Positions 9,698 through 19,632 of a stretch of DNA of 64,000 nucleotides are shown in pieces. The first letter of the stretch is position 1. Each line of letters opens with the position of its first letter. The notes under the pieces were generated by a model that worked only from the letters and a program-made list of their open reading frames with translations, was not told the origin of the DNA and did no database searches. The stretch lies in contig CAVWJX010000003.1 of NCBI GenBank assembly GCA_963755435.1, positions 992,001 to 1,056,000 of the forward strand, read 5' to 3'. A program made the translations under genes and the position numbers. The DNA comes from AP-15 sp963755435 (GTDB lineage Bacteria > Pseudomonadota > Alphaproteobacteria > ATCC43930 > CGMCC-115725).

Positions 9698-10900
9698 GTG
9701 CGCAGAGCTGGGTGGGCGGTCGTCGTCCTGATCGTGGTGGCGATCGCCTTCGTGGTCGTGCAGGTCGTGCGGTCCGTGCCCGGCCAGGCGGCCGAGCAGA
9801 GCGGCGCCCGCACCGTGGCGGTCCCGGGCAGCGCCGACCTCCCGTGGCCCGCCACAGGCTCCGCCGCCGTGGCGGTGGGGCAGGGCGCCGTGCGGACCTC
9901 GGGCTCCACCTCGCCCGCCCCGATCGCCAGCCTGGCCAAGATGATGACGGCGTACGTCATCCTGCGCGACCACCCCGTCCCCTCGGGCCAGACAGGCCCG
10001 TCCATCACCGTCACCAGCGCCGACGTGGCCGCCTACCAGGCGGAGGCCGCGGCGTCGGACTCGGTGCTCGCCGTGGCCACAGGCGAGGCGCTGACCGAGC
10101 AGCAGGCGCTGGAGGCGCTGCTGGTGGCCTCGGCGGACAACGTGGCCGACATCCTGGCCCAGTGGGACGCCGGGAGCGTCACGGCCTTCGTGGCCAAGAT
10201 GAACGCCACGGCGCGGCAGCTCGGGATGGGCCACACCCACTACACGGACCCGTCCGGCCTGGAGCCCACCACGGTGAGCACCCCGGCCGACCAGCTCACC
10301 ATCGGCCGCAAGGCGATGGCGAACCCGGACTTCGCCGGGATCGTGGCCATGCCGTCGGCCACGTTCCCGGTGGCCGGCACGGTGCAGAACTACGACTACG
10401 ACGTCGGCCACGACGGGATCGTCGGCATCAAGACCGGGTCGGACACAGCGGCCGGGGGCTGCTGGGCCTTCGCCGCCACACGGACAGTCGGCGGTGCCAA
10501 GCAGCTCGTCTACGGCGTGGTGATGGGGATCCCGGCCACCGCCACAGGCCTGGTGGAACCGGCCCTCGCCGCCGGCCAGGCCCTGGCGGACGCCCTGCCC
10601 AGCTCGGTCAGCACGATGACCGTGGTCCCGGCCGGCAAGGTGGTGGGGCACGTCACGGCGCCGTGGCGTGACCAGCCGGTCCCGCTGGTCACGGCGCGGG
10701 CGGTCCAGGGCATGGTGGACAACGGCAGCACCGTCGTCCTGCACGTGCACCTCCTGCAGCCGGCGGGCCGGACCGTCACGAAGGGCCAGCACCTCGGCAC
10801 CCTCACGGCGGACGGGGTGGACGGCACCACCACCACCGCGGTGGTCGCCGGCGCCGACGGCTCGGGCCCGACCATGGGGTGGCGGCTGACGCGCCTGTGA
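9698..10900 (+). CDS. D-alanyl-D-alanine carboxypeptidase (PBP5/S11 family)
   Basis: Membrane-anchored or secreted serine D,D-carboxypeptidase trimming peptidoglycan pentapeptides. Residues 5-25 form an uncleaved-type hydrophobic anchor. The catalytic SxxK is S78-L-A-K81, and KTG is K245-T-G. The middle motif reads S145-A-D-N, so the usual third-position Asn of SxN is Asp with Asn following it; this could lower activity or be a register variant. A C-terminal beta domain follows KTG. 400 residues, single intact frame, start GTG 9698. Confidence 0.87.
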   Translation: MRRAGWAVVVLIVVAIAFVVVQVVRSVPGQAAEQSGARTVAVPGSADLPWPATGSAAVAVGQGAVRTSGSTSPAPIASLAKMMTAYVILRDHPVPSGQTGPSITVTSADVAAYQAEAAASDSVLAVATGEALTEQQALEALLVASADNVADILAQWDAGSVTAFVAKMNATARQLGMGHTHYTDPSGLEPTTVSTPADQLTIGRKAMANPDFAGIVAMPSATFPVAGTVQNYDYDVGHDGIVGIKTGSDTAAGGCWAFAATRTVGGAKQLVYGVVMGIPATATGLVEPALAAGQALADALPSSVSTMTVVPAGKVVGHVTAPWRDQPVPLVTARAVQGMVDNGSTVVLHVHLLQPAGRTVTKGQHLGTLTADGVDGTTTTAVVAGADGSGPTMGWRLTRL

Positions 10901-10948
10901 GGCCGACGCACCGCGAAGGCGCCGGTGGGCGGCACTAACGTGACGTCG

Positions 10949-11422
10949 ATGGAGGAGGACCAGCGCGCCGGCGGGCCGGCGAACCTCAAGACGGACGCCT
11001 TCGTGACGTGGGTGATCATCGCGATCGAGTACGCCATCGTCGTCAGCCTGCTGCTCGTGGCCGGCATCGTGCTCGTCCGCACCGTGGTCGGCTTCCTGCA
11101 CCACTGGTCGACATTCCCGGACTCGGTGGTGGCCGCCATCGACGGCATCCTGGTGGTCATCATCCTGCTCGACATCGTGAACACGGTCTTCCGGCACATG
11201 CGCTCCTCGGAGTTCCCGGTGCGCCCGTTCCTCGTCATCGGGGTCCTCGCCGGCATCCGGGAGATCCTCAGCTCGTCGGCCCGCCTCACCCTCAGCTCGC
11301 ACCTGAAGACCTCGAGCTTCCACGACACGATCATCACCCTCGGCATCGGGGTGGGCGTGGTCTTCTTCCTCCTCGTGGGGCTCTTCATCCTCGGCATCGC
11401 CGAGCGGCGCGAGGAGCGCTGA
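10949..11422 (+). CDS. PsiE-like membrane protein
   Basis: About 157 residues with four predicted membrane helices: VIIAIEYAIVVSLLLVAG, a second around DGILVVIILLDIVNTVF, a third FLVIGVLAGIREILSS, and the C-terminal GVGVVFFLLVGLFILGI. The spacing and the RHMRS/VIGVLAGIREIL region match the phosphate-starvation-inducible PsiE family (PF06146). Function is unknown even in E. coli. ATG 10949 is preferred over GTG 10925 since the extra residues are not hydrophobic or conserved-looking. Confidence 0.7.
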   Translation: MEEDQRAGGPANLKTDAFVTWVIIAIEYAIVVSLLLVAGIVLVRTVVGFLHHWSTFPDSVVAAIDGILVVIILLDIVNTVFRHMRSSEFPVRPFLVIGVLAGIREILSSSARLTLSSHLKTSSFHDTIITLGIGVGVVFFLLVGLFILGIAERREER

Positions 11423-11430
11423 ACGGCGGC

Positions 11431-12006
11431 GTGACGGGAGCTGCGGGCGCACAGGGCGCACAGGGCGCACCGGCGGACGGGCTCGCCGAGCTGCTGGACC
11501 GCCAGCGGATCACCGACGTCCTCCACCGCTACTGCCGGGCCGTGGACCGGCTCGACCACCACCTCCTCCTCTCCGCCTACCACCCCGACGCCGTGGACGA
11601 CCACGGCTCCTTCACCGGGACGGCAGCCGACTTCGCGGCGCGGACCATCGGCCGCATGGCCGAGGCCTACGAGGCCACCCAGCACCGGCTGGCCAACGTC
11701 AGCATCGACCTCCGGGGCGACACGGCGTGGGTGGAGTCGTACGTGGTGGCCACCCACGTCCTGGCCGGGAACGCCGTCGAGCACGCCGGGGCCCGGTACG
11801 TGGACCGCTTCGAGCGCCGGGCCGGGGAGTGGCGGATCGCCACACGGGTGGTGGTGGTGGACTGGTACACCACCGGCTCACGCGGCGAGCCCAGCGACCA
11901 CCTCTCGGCCTTCGCCCCGGGCCGGCGCGACCGGACGGACCCGTCCTACCGCCGGGACCGGGCCCCGGCGCCGCCGGCCACCGGCCCCGGGGCCATGGCC
12001 ACGTAG
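11431..12006 (+). CDS. SnoaL-like (NTF2-fold) protein
   Basis: A SnoaL_4-type protein: the N-terminal helix LLDRQRITDVLHRYCRAVDR, then the conical beta sheet with HRLANVSIDLRGDTAWVESY and ERRAGEWRIATRVV. Members of this fold act as hydratases, dehydratases or dioxygenase small subunits, or have no known activity. It begins at GTG 11431, just after the PsiE-like stop. Its last 61 bases overlap the 3' end of the convergent acetoacetyl-CoA synthetase gene. Confidence 0.72.
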   Translation: MTGAAGAQGAQGAPADGLAELLDRQRITDVLHRYCRAVDRLDHHLLLSAYHPDAVDDHGSFTGTAADFAARTIGRMAEAYEATQHRLANVSIDLRGDTAWVESYVVATHVLAGNAVEHAGARYVDRFERRAGEWRIATRVVVVDWYTTGSRGEPSDHLSAFAPGRRDRTDPSYRRDRAPAPPATGPGAMAT

Positions 12007-13934
12007 GGCAGCAGGCTGTCGGGGTCGGCCAGCGCGCCGCCGGCCACCACCGCCTCGGGGGGCTCGCCCTGGAGGATCCGCTTCACCGGCACCTCCGTCT
12101 TCTTGCCCGTGAGCGTCCGCGGCACCGCCGGCACCTCCACGATCCGGTCGGGGACGTGGCGGGGGGAGAGCCGGGACCGCAGGGCGGCGGCCACCCGCGC
12201 CCGCAGCGCCTCGTCGAGGCCGGGGCGCGCCGGGACCAGGAACAGGACGAGCTCGTCGCCGGCCTCGAGGTGCACCACCAGGCTGTCGGCCACCTCCGGC
12301 ATGGCCTCGACCACCGCGTAGAGCTCGGCCGTGCCGAGGCGGACCCCGCCCCGGTTGAGCGTGGCGTCGCTGCGCCCCGAGATGACGCAGCTCCCCCGCT
12401 CGGTGAAGGTCACCCAGTCCCCCTGCCGCCACAGCCCGGGGAAGCGCTCGAAGTAGGCGGCCCGCAGGCGCGACCCGTCGGCGTCGCCCCACAGGCCCAC
12501 CGGCATCGACGGCATCGGCGACCGCACCACCAGCTCGCCCTGCTCGCCCGGGGCCGCCTCGGTGCCGTCGGGGCGCAGGGCCGCCACGTCGCAGCCGAGC
12601 AGCGGCCGGCTCATCTCCCCGGCCCACACCGGCACCAGCGGGTTCATCCCCACGAAGGCGGTGCACACGTCCGTGCCGCCGCTGATGGCGTTGACCTGGC
12701 GCCCGGGCAGCTCCCGGGCCAGCCAGCGGTAGGCGTGGGCCGGCAGCGGGGCGCCGGTGGCGCCCACCTGGGCCACCGCCGAGAGGTCGGCCAGGCGCGC
12801 CGGGTGGAGCCCCGCCTTCTCGGACGCCACCAGCAGCGGCGCGCCCACCCCGACCACCGTGGCCCCCGCCTCCCCCGCCACCCGCCAGAGGGTCCCCAGG
12901 TCGGGATGGCCGGGGTCGCCGTCGAACAGCACGATGGACGACCCGGCGACGAGCCCCGACACGAGGTAGTTCCACATCATCCAGCCGGTGGTGGTGAACC
13001 AGAAGAACCGGCCGCCCGGGCCGAGGTCGTGGTGGAGGGCGAGGGCCTTCCAGTGCTCGAGGAGCACCCCGGCCGTGCGGTGCACGATCGGCTTCGGCAG
13101 CCCGGTGGTGCCGCTGGAGAACAGGACGTAGAGAGGATGGTCGGCGGCCACCGGCTCGAAGGCGAGCGGCTCGGGGTCCGTCCCCCCGAGGTCGTCCCAG
13201 GCGACCGAGCCGGGCAGCGGCTCCCCGGACAGGTACGGCAGGTGGACCACGGCGCGCAGGCCGGGGAGGCCGGCCCGCACGGCGGCGACCTCGGCGCGGC
13301 GGTCGACCGCCTTGCGCCCGTAGCGGTAGCCGTCCACGGCCAGCAGGACCGTGGGCTCCACCTGCCCGAAGCGGTCGAGGACGGCGCCGGGCCCGAGCTC
13401 CGGCGGGCACGAGACCCACGTCGCCCCGAGGCTCGCCGTGGCCAGGAGCGCCGCCACCGCCTCGGGGACGTTGGGCAGGTAGCCGGCCACCCGGTGGCCG
13501 GGCCCCACCCCCAGCCGGCGCAGGCCCGAGCGCGCCCTGCGCACCTCGCCGGCCAGCTCGGACCAGGTCCAGGTGACGTCGGGCCGGGTCTGGCTGACGC
13601 CCACCACGGCCACGCCGTCCGGCCGCTCCCCCGCCGCCCGCAACGCGTGCTCGCCGTAGGACAGCGTCCCCCCGGGGAACCACCGCACGCCGCCGGGCAT
13701 CGGCCCGGGGACCATCGAGCGGTCGGGCCGGCGGTGCCAGCGCACCCCGGCCTCCTCGGCCACCGCGGTCCAGAACCGGTCCAGGTCGGCCAGCGACCAC
13801 GCCAGCAGGTCGTCGTAGCCGTCCAGGCCGGGGCCGGCCACCTCCCGGCACCGGCGGAGGAAGGCCGCCAGCCGCGTGCCCCCGGCCCGGGCCGGGTCGG
13901 GCGCCCAGACGACCTCCGGCGGCTCGCCCGGCAT
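11946..13934 (-). CDS. aacS: Acetoacetyl-CoA synthetase
   Basis: ANL-superfamily ligase that activates acetoacetate with ATP and CoA. About 662 residues, full length. The AMP-binding signature LFSSGTTGLPKPIVH is near residue 270; the family-specific FFWFTTTGWMMWNYLVSGL follows; the hinge/C-terminal GRSDATLNRGGVRLGTAE and the acylation lysine region LTGKKTEVPVKRIL are present. The ATG overlaps the stop of the upstream permease gene. Placement after a ribose-type transporter suggests that breakdown of the transported compound yields acetoacetate or a similar 3-oxoacid; this is inference. Confidence 0.92.
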   Translation of the reverse strand: MPGEPPEVVWAPDPARAGGTRLAAFLRRCREVAGPGLDGYDDLLAWSLADLDRFWTAVAEEAGVRWHRRPDRSMVPGPMPGGVRWFPGGTLSYGEHALRAAGERPDGVAVVGVSQTRPDVTWTWSELAGEVRRARSGLRRLGVGPGHRVAGYLPNVPEAVAALLATASLGATWVSCPPELGPGAVLDRFGQVEPTVLLAVDGYRYGRKAVDRRAEVAAVRAGLPGLRAVVHLPYLSGEPLPGSVAWDDLGGTDPEPLAFEPVAADHPLYVLFSSGTTGLPKPIVHRTAGVLLEHWKALALHHDLGPGGRFFWFTTTGWMMWNYLVSGLVAGSSIVLFDGDPGHPDLGTLWRVAGEAGATVVGVGAPLLVASEKAGLHPARLADLSAVAQVGATGAPLPAHAYRWLARELPGRQVNAISGGTDVCTAFVGMNPLVPVWAGEMSRPLLGCDVAALRPDGTEAAPGEQGELVVRSPMPSMPVGLWGDADGSRLRAAYFERFPGLWRQGDWVTFTERGSCVISGRSDATLNRGGVRLGTAELYAVVEAMPEVADSLVVHLEAGDELVLFLVPARPGLDEALRARVAAALRSRLSPRHVPDRIVEVPAVPRTLTGKKTEVPVKRILQGEPPEAVVAGGALADPDSLLPYVAMAPGPVAGGAGARSRR

Positions 13935-15046
13935 CAGCGGTGGCCGGTGCCGCGCTCCCGGTCCGCCCCGACGACCGCCGCCGTGCCCGGATCGGAGACG
14001 ATGCCCTCCACGGACTCCAGCGCCGTGCTGGGCCCCTCCTCAAACCCCTCGAGCTCGGGGTCCGCCGCCCCGCGGACGTCGCGGACCTTGCGGGAGCCGT
14101 CGCGCCGCTCCCGGCTGACGGCCAGGGCGACGGCGGCGATCAGGGCCACCCCGTTGAACATGTTGCTCAGCCACTGCTGGCCGGAGACGAGCTGGAGGCC
14201 CTCGACCCCGGTGGCCAGGACGTAGATGGCGATGAGCGTGCCCCAGACGTTGAAGCGCCCGGGCTGGAGCTGCGTGGACCCGAGGAAGGCGGCGGCGAAC
14301 GCCGGCAGCAGGAGGGTGGGCCCGAACGAGAGCGACGGGCCGTAGAGGGAGGAGAACAGGACGCCGCTGATCCCGGCGATCCCGCCGGACACCACGAGCG
14401 AGCCCCAGGCGATCCGGTTGACCCGGATGCCCGAGAGCCTCGCCGCCTCGGCGTTGCCGCCGGTGGCGTAGAGGCGGCGGCCGACCGGGGTCCAGTCGAG
14501 CACCCAGTAGGCGATGAGCGCCAGGGCCAGCATCTCGAAGACCACGATTGTGATGCCGCCCACCGAGTACTGCGCCAGGTTGTCGAAGACGGTGGAGTCC
14601 ACCGGGGCCGGCTGGGTGGAGTTGGTGACGATGACCAGGAAGGCGGCGAGGATCGAGCCCATGCCGAGGGTGGCGATGAACGAGTTGACCCGCAGGCGCA
14701 CCACCACGAAGCCGTTCACGAAGCCCACGGCGAAGCCGATCACCACGGCGATGACCACCGCCCAGAGCAGCGGCCAGTGCCACATCGTCTGGGCCACGAT
14801 GGCCACGATGCCGGCCAGGTTGGCGTTGGCGCCGACCGAGAGGTCGAACTGCCCGGCCACCAGCGGCACCAGCACGGCGATGGCCAGCATGCCCTGGACC
14901 GCCTGGGCCGTGGCCACGGAGTGGAAGGTGGACACCGTGAAGAACTCGTGCGGCGTCCACAGGCTGAACACCACCATGAACACCACCCACAGGTAGATCC
15001 CGGAGAACCGCTCCAGGCTGGTGTTGAACGCCCGCTGCGAGTTCAT
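13934..15046 (-). CDS. Ribose-type (CUT2) ABC transporter permease
   Basis: RbsC-like permease of a CUT2 importer, intact. Eight or more membrane helices are visible, with AGQFDLSVGANANLAGIVAIV near residue 65 matching the family's DLSVG motif, and the typical GRRLYATGGNAEAARLSGI loop. The C-terminal 50 residues are a hydrophilic, acidic tail not usual for RbsC. It lies 3 bases from the ATPase gene upstream and overlaps aacS downstream. Confidence 0.88.
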   Translation of the reverse strand: MNSQRAFNTSLERFSGIYLWVVFMVVFSLWTPHEFFTVSTFHSVATAQAVQGMLAIAVLVPLVAGQFDLSVGANANLAGIVAIVAQTMWHWPLLWAVVIAVVIGFAVGFVNGFVVVRLRVNSFIATLGMGSILAAFLVIVTNSTQPAPVDSTVFDNLAQYSVGGITIVVFEMLALALIAYWVLDWTPVGRRLYATGGNAEAARLSGIRVNRIAWGSLVVSGGIAGISGVLFSSLYGPSLSFGPTLLLPAFAAAFLGSTQLQPGRFNVWGTLIAIYVLATGVEGLQLVSGQQWLSNMFNGVALIAAVALAVSRERRDGSRKVRDVRGAADPELEGFEEGPSTALESVEGIVSDPGTAAVVGADRERGTGHR

Positions 15047-15048
15047 GT

Positions 15049-16693
15049 CTACGCCCCCATCTGCGTTGATGCCTCCTCGTCCCCCCGCACGAAACTCTTG
15101 GTCAGGTTGGTCACCGTCAGCGCGTCCCCGGCCAGCTCCCGCTCCACCCGGCCGTCCGCCATCACCAGGACCCTGGTGCAGACGGTCACCAGCTCCTCGA
15201 GGTCGGTGGAGCTGAGGAGGACGGACGTGCCGGACGCCGCCACGTCGAGGAGCTGGCGGTGGAGCTGCGCCTTGGCGCCGATGTCCACGCCCTGCGTGGG
15301 CTCGTCCAGCAGGAAGACCCGACGGCGCCCGGCTGAGCCACTTCCCGAACAGGATCTTCTGCTGGTTCCCGCCGCTGAAGCTCTCGAAGACCTGCCGGGT
15401 CGGCGCCGGCGGGGCGCACGTCCAGCCGCTCGAACCAGGACGCCGCCTCCCGGCGCTCGGCCCTCGGGGAGAGGAGGCACCGCCGCCAGAAGCGGCCCAG
15501 GTTGAGCAGCGTCAGGTTGTCCTGGGCGTTCAGCATGGGGAAGCTGCCGGACGTCTTCCGGTCCGGGGGCATGTAGCCCACGCCCAATGCCGATCGCCAG
15601 GTCGGGCCGGCCCCGGATGGCACCCGAATGCCCGTCGACCACCACCGTGCCGACGGTGCAGCGGGCCGCGCCGAAGACGGCGCCCAGGAGCGCCTCGCGG
15701 CCCGAGCCGGTAATCCCGGCGACGCCCACGATCTCGCCCTCCCCGAGCTTCCAGGCTCACGTCACGGAACCCCGGGGCGCACGAGATGCTCCAGGGCGAG
15801 CCGCGAGGCTGCCGCCCGGCGGCCGGCGGTGCGGCGGCCACCGGCTGCTGCTGGTCCTCGTTCCCCGTCAGGTGCTCCACCAGCCCGGCGCGGGTCGATG
15901 GCGGCGATGCGCCCGGCGTGCACCGCCGACCCGTCGCGGAGGATGGTGACCGTGTCCCCGAGGAGGAAGATCTCCTCGAGGTGGTGGGTGACGAAGAGCA
16001 CGGCCACCCCTTCGGCCGCCGCCGCCCGCACCGTCTGGAGCAGCTCGGACACCTCGTCCGCCGGCAGGGTCGCCGTCGGCTCGTCGAGCACCAGCACCCG
16101 CTCCGGCGCCTGCTCGTCGATCCGCAGGGCCCGGGCGATGGCCACGCCCGTGCGCTGCGACGCGTTCAGCTCGGCGACCTTGGCCCGCACGTCGACGTCC
16201 AGGCCCACCCGTGCCACCATCTCCTGGCCCACCCGCCTCGCCGCCCGGTTGTCGATGCACGCCCCACCGCATGGGATAGTCCGTCCCGAGGAACAGGTTC
16301 TCCAGCACGTTCAGGTCCTCCACCAGGGCCAGGTCCTGGTGGACGAAGCGGCAGCCGAGGTGGTAGGCGTGGTCCGGCCGGCCGAAGTGCAGCGGCTGGC
16401 CGTCCACCTCGATCCTCCCGCCGTCCTCGGGGAGGTAGAGGCCGGCCAGCACCTTGATCAGCGTGGACTTCCCCGAGCCGTTCTGCCCGACGAGCATGTG
16501 CATCTCCCCGGCCGCGACGTCGAGCGAGACCGCCGAGAGCGCCTGGTTCCCGGAGAACTCTTTCGAGAGGTGCGCGGACGCGGAGGACCGGCCCGGTCTT
16601 GCCACCCCCGGTCTGGCTCCGGCTTCCGCTGCTCGCCGCGTCGGGACGTCGTGCCTCGATGTGCGTTTCAGGTGCCGGCGGCCGGGGCGTCAC
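15049..16693 (-). CDS. Ribose-type ABC transporter ATP-binding protein (two ATPase domains, frame-broken)
   Basis: RbsA/MglA-like tandem ATPase. The first domain has Walker A GQNGSGKST, Q-loop FVHQDLALVEDLNVLENLF, and Walker B VLVLDEPTA. The second has the degenerate P-loop GITGSGREA that is normal for this family, GYMPPDRKTSGSFPMLNAQ, and FLLDEPTQGVDIGAK. Breaks lie near 16570, 16260, 15890, 15760, 15590, 15405 and 15330, a dense run of errors. The start at 16693 is taken from the frame that leads into the first domain. Confidence 0.8.
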
Positions 16694-16783
16694 CGGTGGC
16701 CGAGCCGCTGGCCGGCGCCACCGGCAGCGGGAAGCGATTGTTGTGCGGCCCTTCGAGCCCGGCCGTGAGGAGGTCTGGCGGAT

Positions 16784-18002
16784 TCAGCTCTTCTTGACCT
16801 TCCACAGCTTCAGGAACTGTGTGAGGGCGTTGCTTGGGGGCGTTCCACACCGAGATGTTGCCGATGTTCGCCTTGGTCATGAGCTGAATCGGAGCGGTGT
16901 GGTCGCCCCGCCGGTGATCGCGCCCGGTCTCCATGTTGCGGAGCGCCAGGTCCAGTTGAAATGAATCCCAGGTAGGGGATGGCCGGGCCGCCGGTGTGGG
17001 CCGCCTCGGTGCTGTTCCGGATGCGCCGCCGCGCCAGTCGGGTCCATGTCCTGCCCGGCGACTTCATGCCTGTCAGGCCCGCGGCATTGAGCCCGGACAC
17101 TGGATTCCGTCGCCGAAGGAGCTCGTCACGAACACCACATACTTGATGTTCGGGTTCGCCTTGAGCGTCGTGACGGTGGTCGGCACGATCTGGCCCGCCG
17201 ACACCTCGGGGAAGCGACACATCGAGGGTCTTGACGGCGCATCCGGGGCAGTCTTGCCGAGTTCAACGTACTCGTCATCGAGTGGCCACGGCGTCGAGCT
17301 CGGAGTAGGCAGGGACGTCCACGATCAGCACGCCACCCTTGCCGTGCGAGCTTGTCGATGACTAGTTCGCGAGCAGCGTCCGCCCTATCTGGGAGTCGGC
17401 TGGCGGTGTTGGCCGGCCCGATCAGGGTCTTGGTCGGCTTGGCGCTGGCCACATTGGTCATGACGATCGGCACGCTTCGCCGCCTTGTACGCGGCCAGCG
17501 TGGTCGCCGAGTACGTCGAGGTCGGCTGGCCGCCCACATTGATCACGGCGACCGGGTTCTTGGCCAGCGCCGAGATCAGGGCGGAGTCAAGGGAGGCCGG
17601 GTTTGATGGGTCGAAGTAGATGCTGGCGTACTTCCAGCCGATCGCCTTGGCCGCAGGCTCCACGCCGAGCGAGCAGATCGTGTAGTCGGACGGGCACGTC
17701 GTTGTCGGCCAGGCACACGACCGTCTTGCCCTTCGGCGGCGCCTTGGGCAGCGGCGCGTCTGGTTGATTGCGTCGGCGTCTTCATGCCCTGGATCACGGC
17801 CTTGTGCGCTGCGCCATGTTGGCGACGTCGTCGCGGCGCCGGCCGGCGCCGACGCGCCGCGCAACGAGCGGGAGTGGCCACAGGCCGCTCCGGCCACCGC
17901 CAGGGCGACCCGGCCGGGCGTCAGGCGGCCGGCCCTGCGGCCCGGCCGGATCCGGTGGGCCCAGGCCCGGTCCCCGCTACGGGTTCCCACGACGTATCCC
18001 AT
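16784..18002 (-). CDS. Ribose-type ABC transporter substrate-binding protein (frame-broken)
   Basis: Extracytoplasmic sugar-binding protein of the periplasmic-binding-protein-like I class. It starts at ATG 18002 behind a strong AGGGGAGGGG site. An Arg-rich then Ala-rich signal peptide runs to about residue 40. Recognisable pieces are GVEPAAKAIGWKYASIYFDPSNPA, LISALAKNPVAVINVGGQP, and NPNIKYVVFVTSSFGDGI further down; the end reads FLKLWKVKK. At least eight frame breaks are present, so the ligand cannot be judged. Confidence 0.72.
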
Positions 18003-18156
18003 TAAACCCCTCCCCTTATGAAGATTCGGCGCACCTGCGCCAAGAGACATTTACTAAAAGGCGCCAATTCAGCGCCATATGCCCCCCAAAGATGCCCAAG
18101 GGCCGCCCCATTTCGAATATTGCCGAGAAAGTTAACGTGTCCGGAGACATCAGGCA

Positions 18157-18200
18157 CAAATAGTTGTTTTTCACGTTTGCCATAGTCCGTTTGCCTATGG
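18157..18200 (-). promoter_or_regulatory. Composite motif copy A (CAAATAG-N30-CCTATGG)
   Basis: CAAATAG at 18157-18163 and CCTATGG at 18194-18200 are 30 bases apart. The copy sits 154 bases upstream of the transporter substrate-binding protein on the minus strand, in a locally AT-rich gap (18003-18194). CCATAG (18180-18185) and CTATGG (18195-18200) also form a perfect 6-bp dyad with a 9-base spacer. The same composite occurs at 26652 and 38000. Confidence 0.5.
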
Positions 18201-19031
18201 AAGACAAGGTCCCGGAAGTCGCACCGGCGGTGCTCCCCACACGCCGCAGCCGCGCCATGGTGTCGGGGTCGAGCTGGGCGTAGTCCCAGCGCCGGCCGGG
18301 GCGCAGCCCGGTGGCCCGGCGAGCTTCACCATGTACTCGGCATGGAGCCAGGCCACCGCCGTGGCGTCCATGACGCTGACGTGCCGTCGATCTCCTGCAC
18401 GTCGTGGGCAAACGAGGATCTCGTTCATGATCCCCTCCGCCGGGACGATGACGTCGGCGAACCGTCGGGCCACGCCCTGGCCGCCGCCCGGGCGAACACG
18501 CTGAGGAACGCCGGCGGTGTCCGATCGCCGCGCGCAGCGCGATTTCGTCCAGCCCGGGGTCGAGGCACTCGACGCCGGCCACCCGTCCTGTGAGCTATGG
18601 CGACGCCACCAGCCGGGTGATGATCCAGGCGATCTCCGGGCTCATGGTCACGAGCACCGAATAGGTGGCGAGCGAGCAGGCCGTGAGCAGCGTGCTCTCG
18701 GCCATGGAGACGATGGGGATCCCCACGGCGGCGCGGGACTCCCGGAGGAACGGCTCCGAGATAGCTGCCGATCACCACGGCGTCGAATCCCTCTTCCTCG
18801 GCCGGCACGAAGATTCTCAATGACCTGGCGAAGCAGCACGTGGTACGCGTACGGGCTGTAAAGCGTGCGCCCCGGCGGGACGCCGGCGTGGGTGCCGGGC
18901 CGCAGGCCATGCGGCGACGACCTCCACCGACGGGTCGAGCACCTCGGCCGCGTGCCGCTCCAGACGTGGCCGCATAGGCCGGGATGCTCCGCCAACTCGG
19001 TCATCGACTGGTGCCAGATCCGGATGCTCAT
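18195..19031 (-). CDS. Asp/Glu/hydantoin racemase family protein (frame-broken)
   Basis: The N-terminus MSIRIWHQSMTELAEHPGY and the core EEEGFDAVVIGSYL, then (shifted) AAVGIPIVSMAESTLLTACSL and MSPEIAWIITRLV, match the Asp/Glu racemase superfamily (PF01177), including hydantoin racemases and maleate isomerases. The second catalytic-Cys region appears as TACS. At least five breaks occur. ATG 19031 overlaps the stop of the DUF3237 gene (ATGA). The 3' end is uncertain; the TAG at 18195 is one option. Activity could be racemisation, decarboxylation or isomerisation of a dicarboxylate-like substrate. Confidence 0.65.
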
Positions 19032-19540
19032 GCCGTCACCGATCTCGGGCCGGATCCCGTCGAGGCGGAGCACCGGCGAACCCGTATCCCATTCCGAGAG
19101 CCCCCCCGCGGCGCTATGACGACGTAGATCTCATAGACCAGGCGGTACCCACCCGTTCGCCCTTGGCGACCGCCTGTACGGAGTTCAGCCACGCGTAGCG
19201 CTCGTCGTTCGTCTCGAACGTGGGGGCGGTGACAACGCTCGCCCCCTCTGCGCTGTACGCAATCGCCCGCCGATAGCGCATCAGGATCAGCGCCCCGTCG
19301 TCCGTTGCGAGCAGGAGCCGGGCGTCCACGCTGCCGGACCGTCCCGCGCCGTGCACCGTGACCCAGTCGGTGGCGGGTGTCGCCAGAGCTCGGTGGCGGA
19401 AAGGCGGTCCCCCTCGAACTGGTATCGGTGGCGGTGCCGACCAGCCGGTGCCGGCGGGGATCCAGCCGGGTGTGGTCGTCGACCTCGATGGTCAGCGTGC
19501 CGAGCGGCGTGAGATCGATGGCCACCGGCGGCCGCTCCAC
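19028..19540 (-). CDS. DUF3237-family protein
   Basis: About 165 residues, read across two breaks (about 19440 and 19340, then 19140). The key stretch VDARLLLATDDGALILMRYR followed by APTFETNDERYAWLNSVQA(V)AKG matches DUF3237, a beta-barrel family of unknown biochemical function that often sits in aromatic or terpenoid catabolic clusters. Start GTG 19540. Its stop overlaps the racemase-like ATG. Confidence 0.65.
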   Translation of the reverse strand: MERPPVAIDLTPLGTLTIEVDDHTRLDPRRHRLVGTATDTSSRGTAFPPPSSGDTRHRLGHGARRGTVRQRGRPAPARNGRRGADPDALSAGDCVQRRGGERCHRPHVRDERRALRVAELRTGGRQGRTGGYRLVYEIYVVIAPRGGSRNGIRVRRCSASTGSGPRSVTA

Positions 19541-19632
19541 CAGCGGGCCCCGGGCCGGCGAGGCCCTTCAGCAGCGCCACGAGTCCCGGCGCCGGGCCCG
19601 CATCGTGGCCCGCGCGTGCCCTCGACCTACCT

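Noticed and set aside
6915..9731. Very long open frame of 938 codons across the sulfate operon
   Set aside because: It is Arg/Pro/Gly-rich, out of frame with cysT and cysW, and contains the CysA start only by chance. High GC removes stops in shadow frames.
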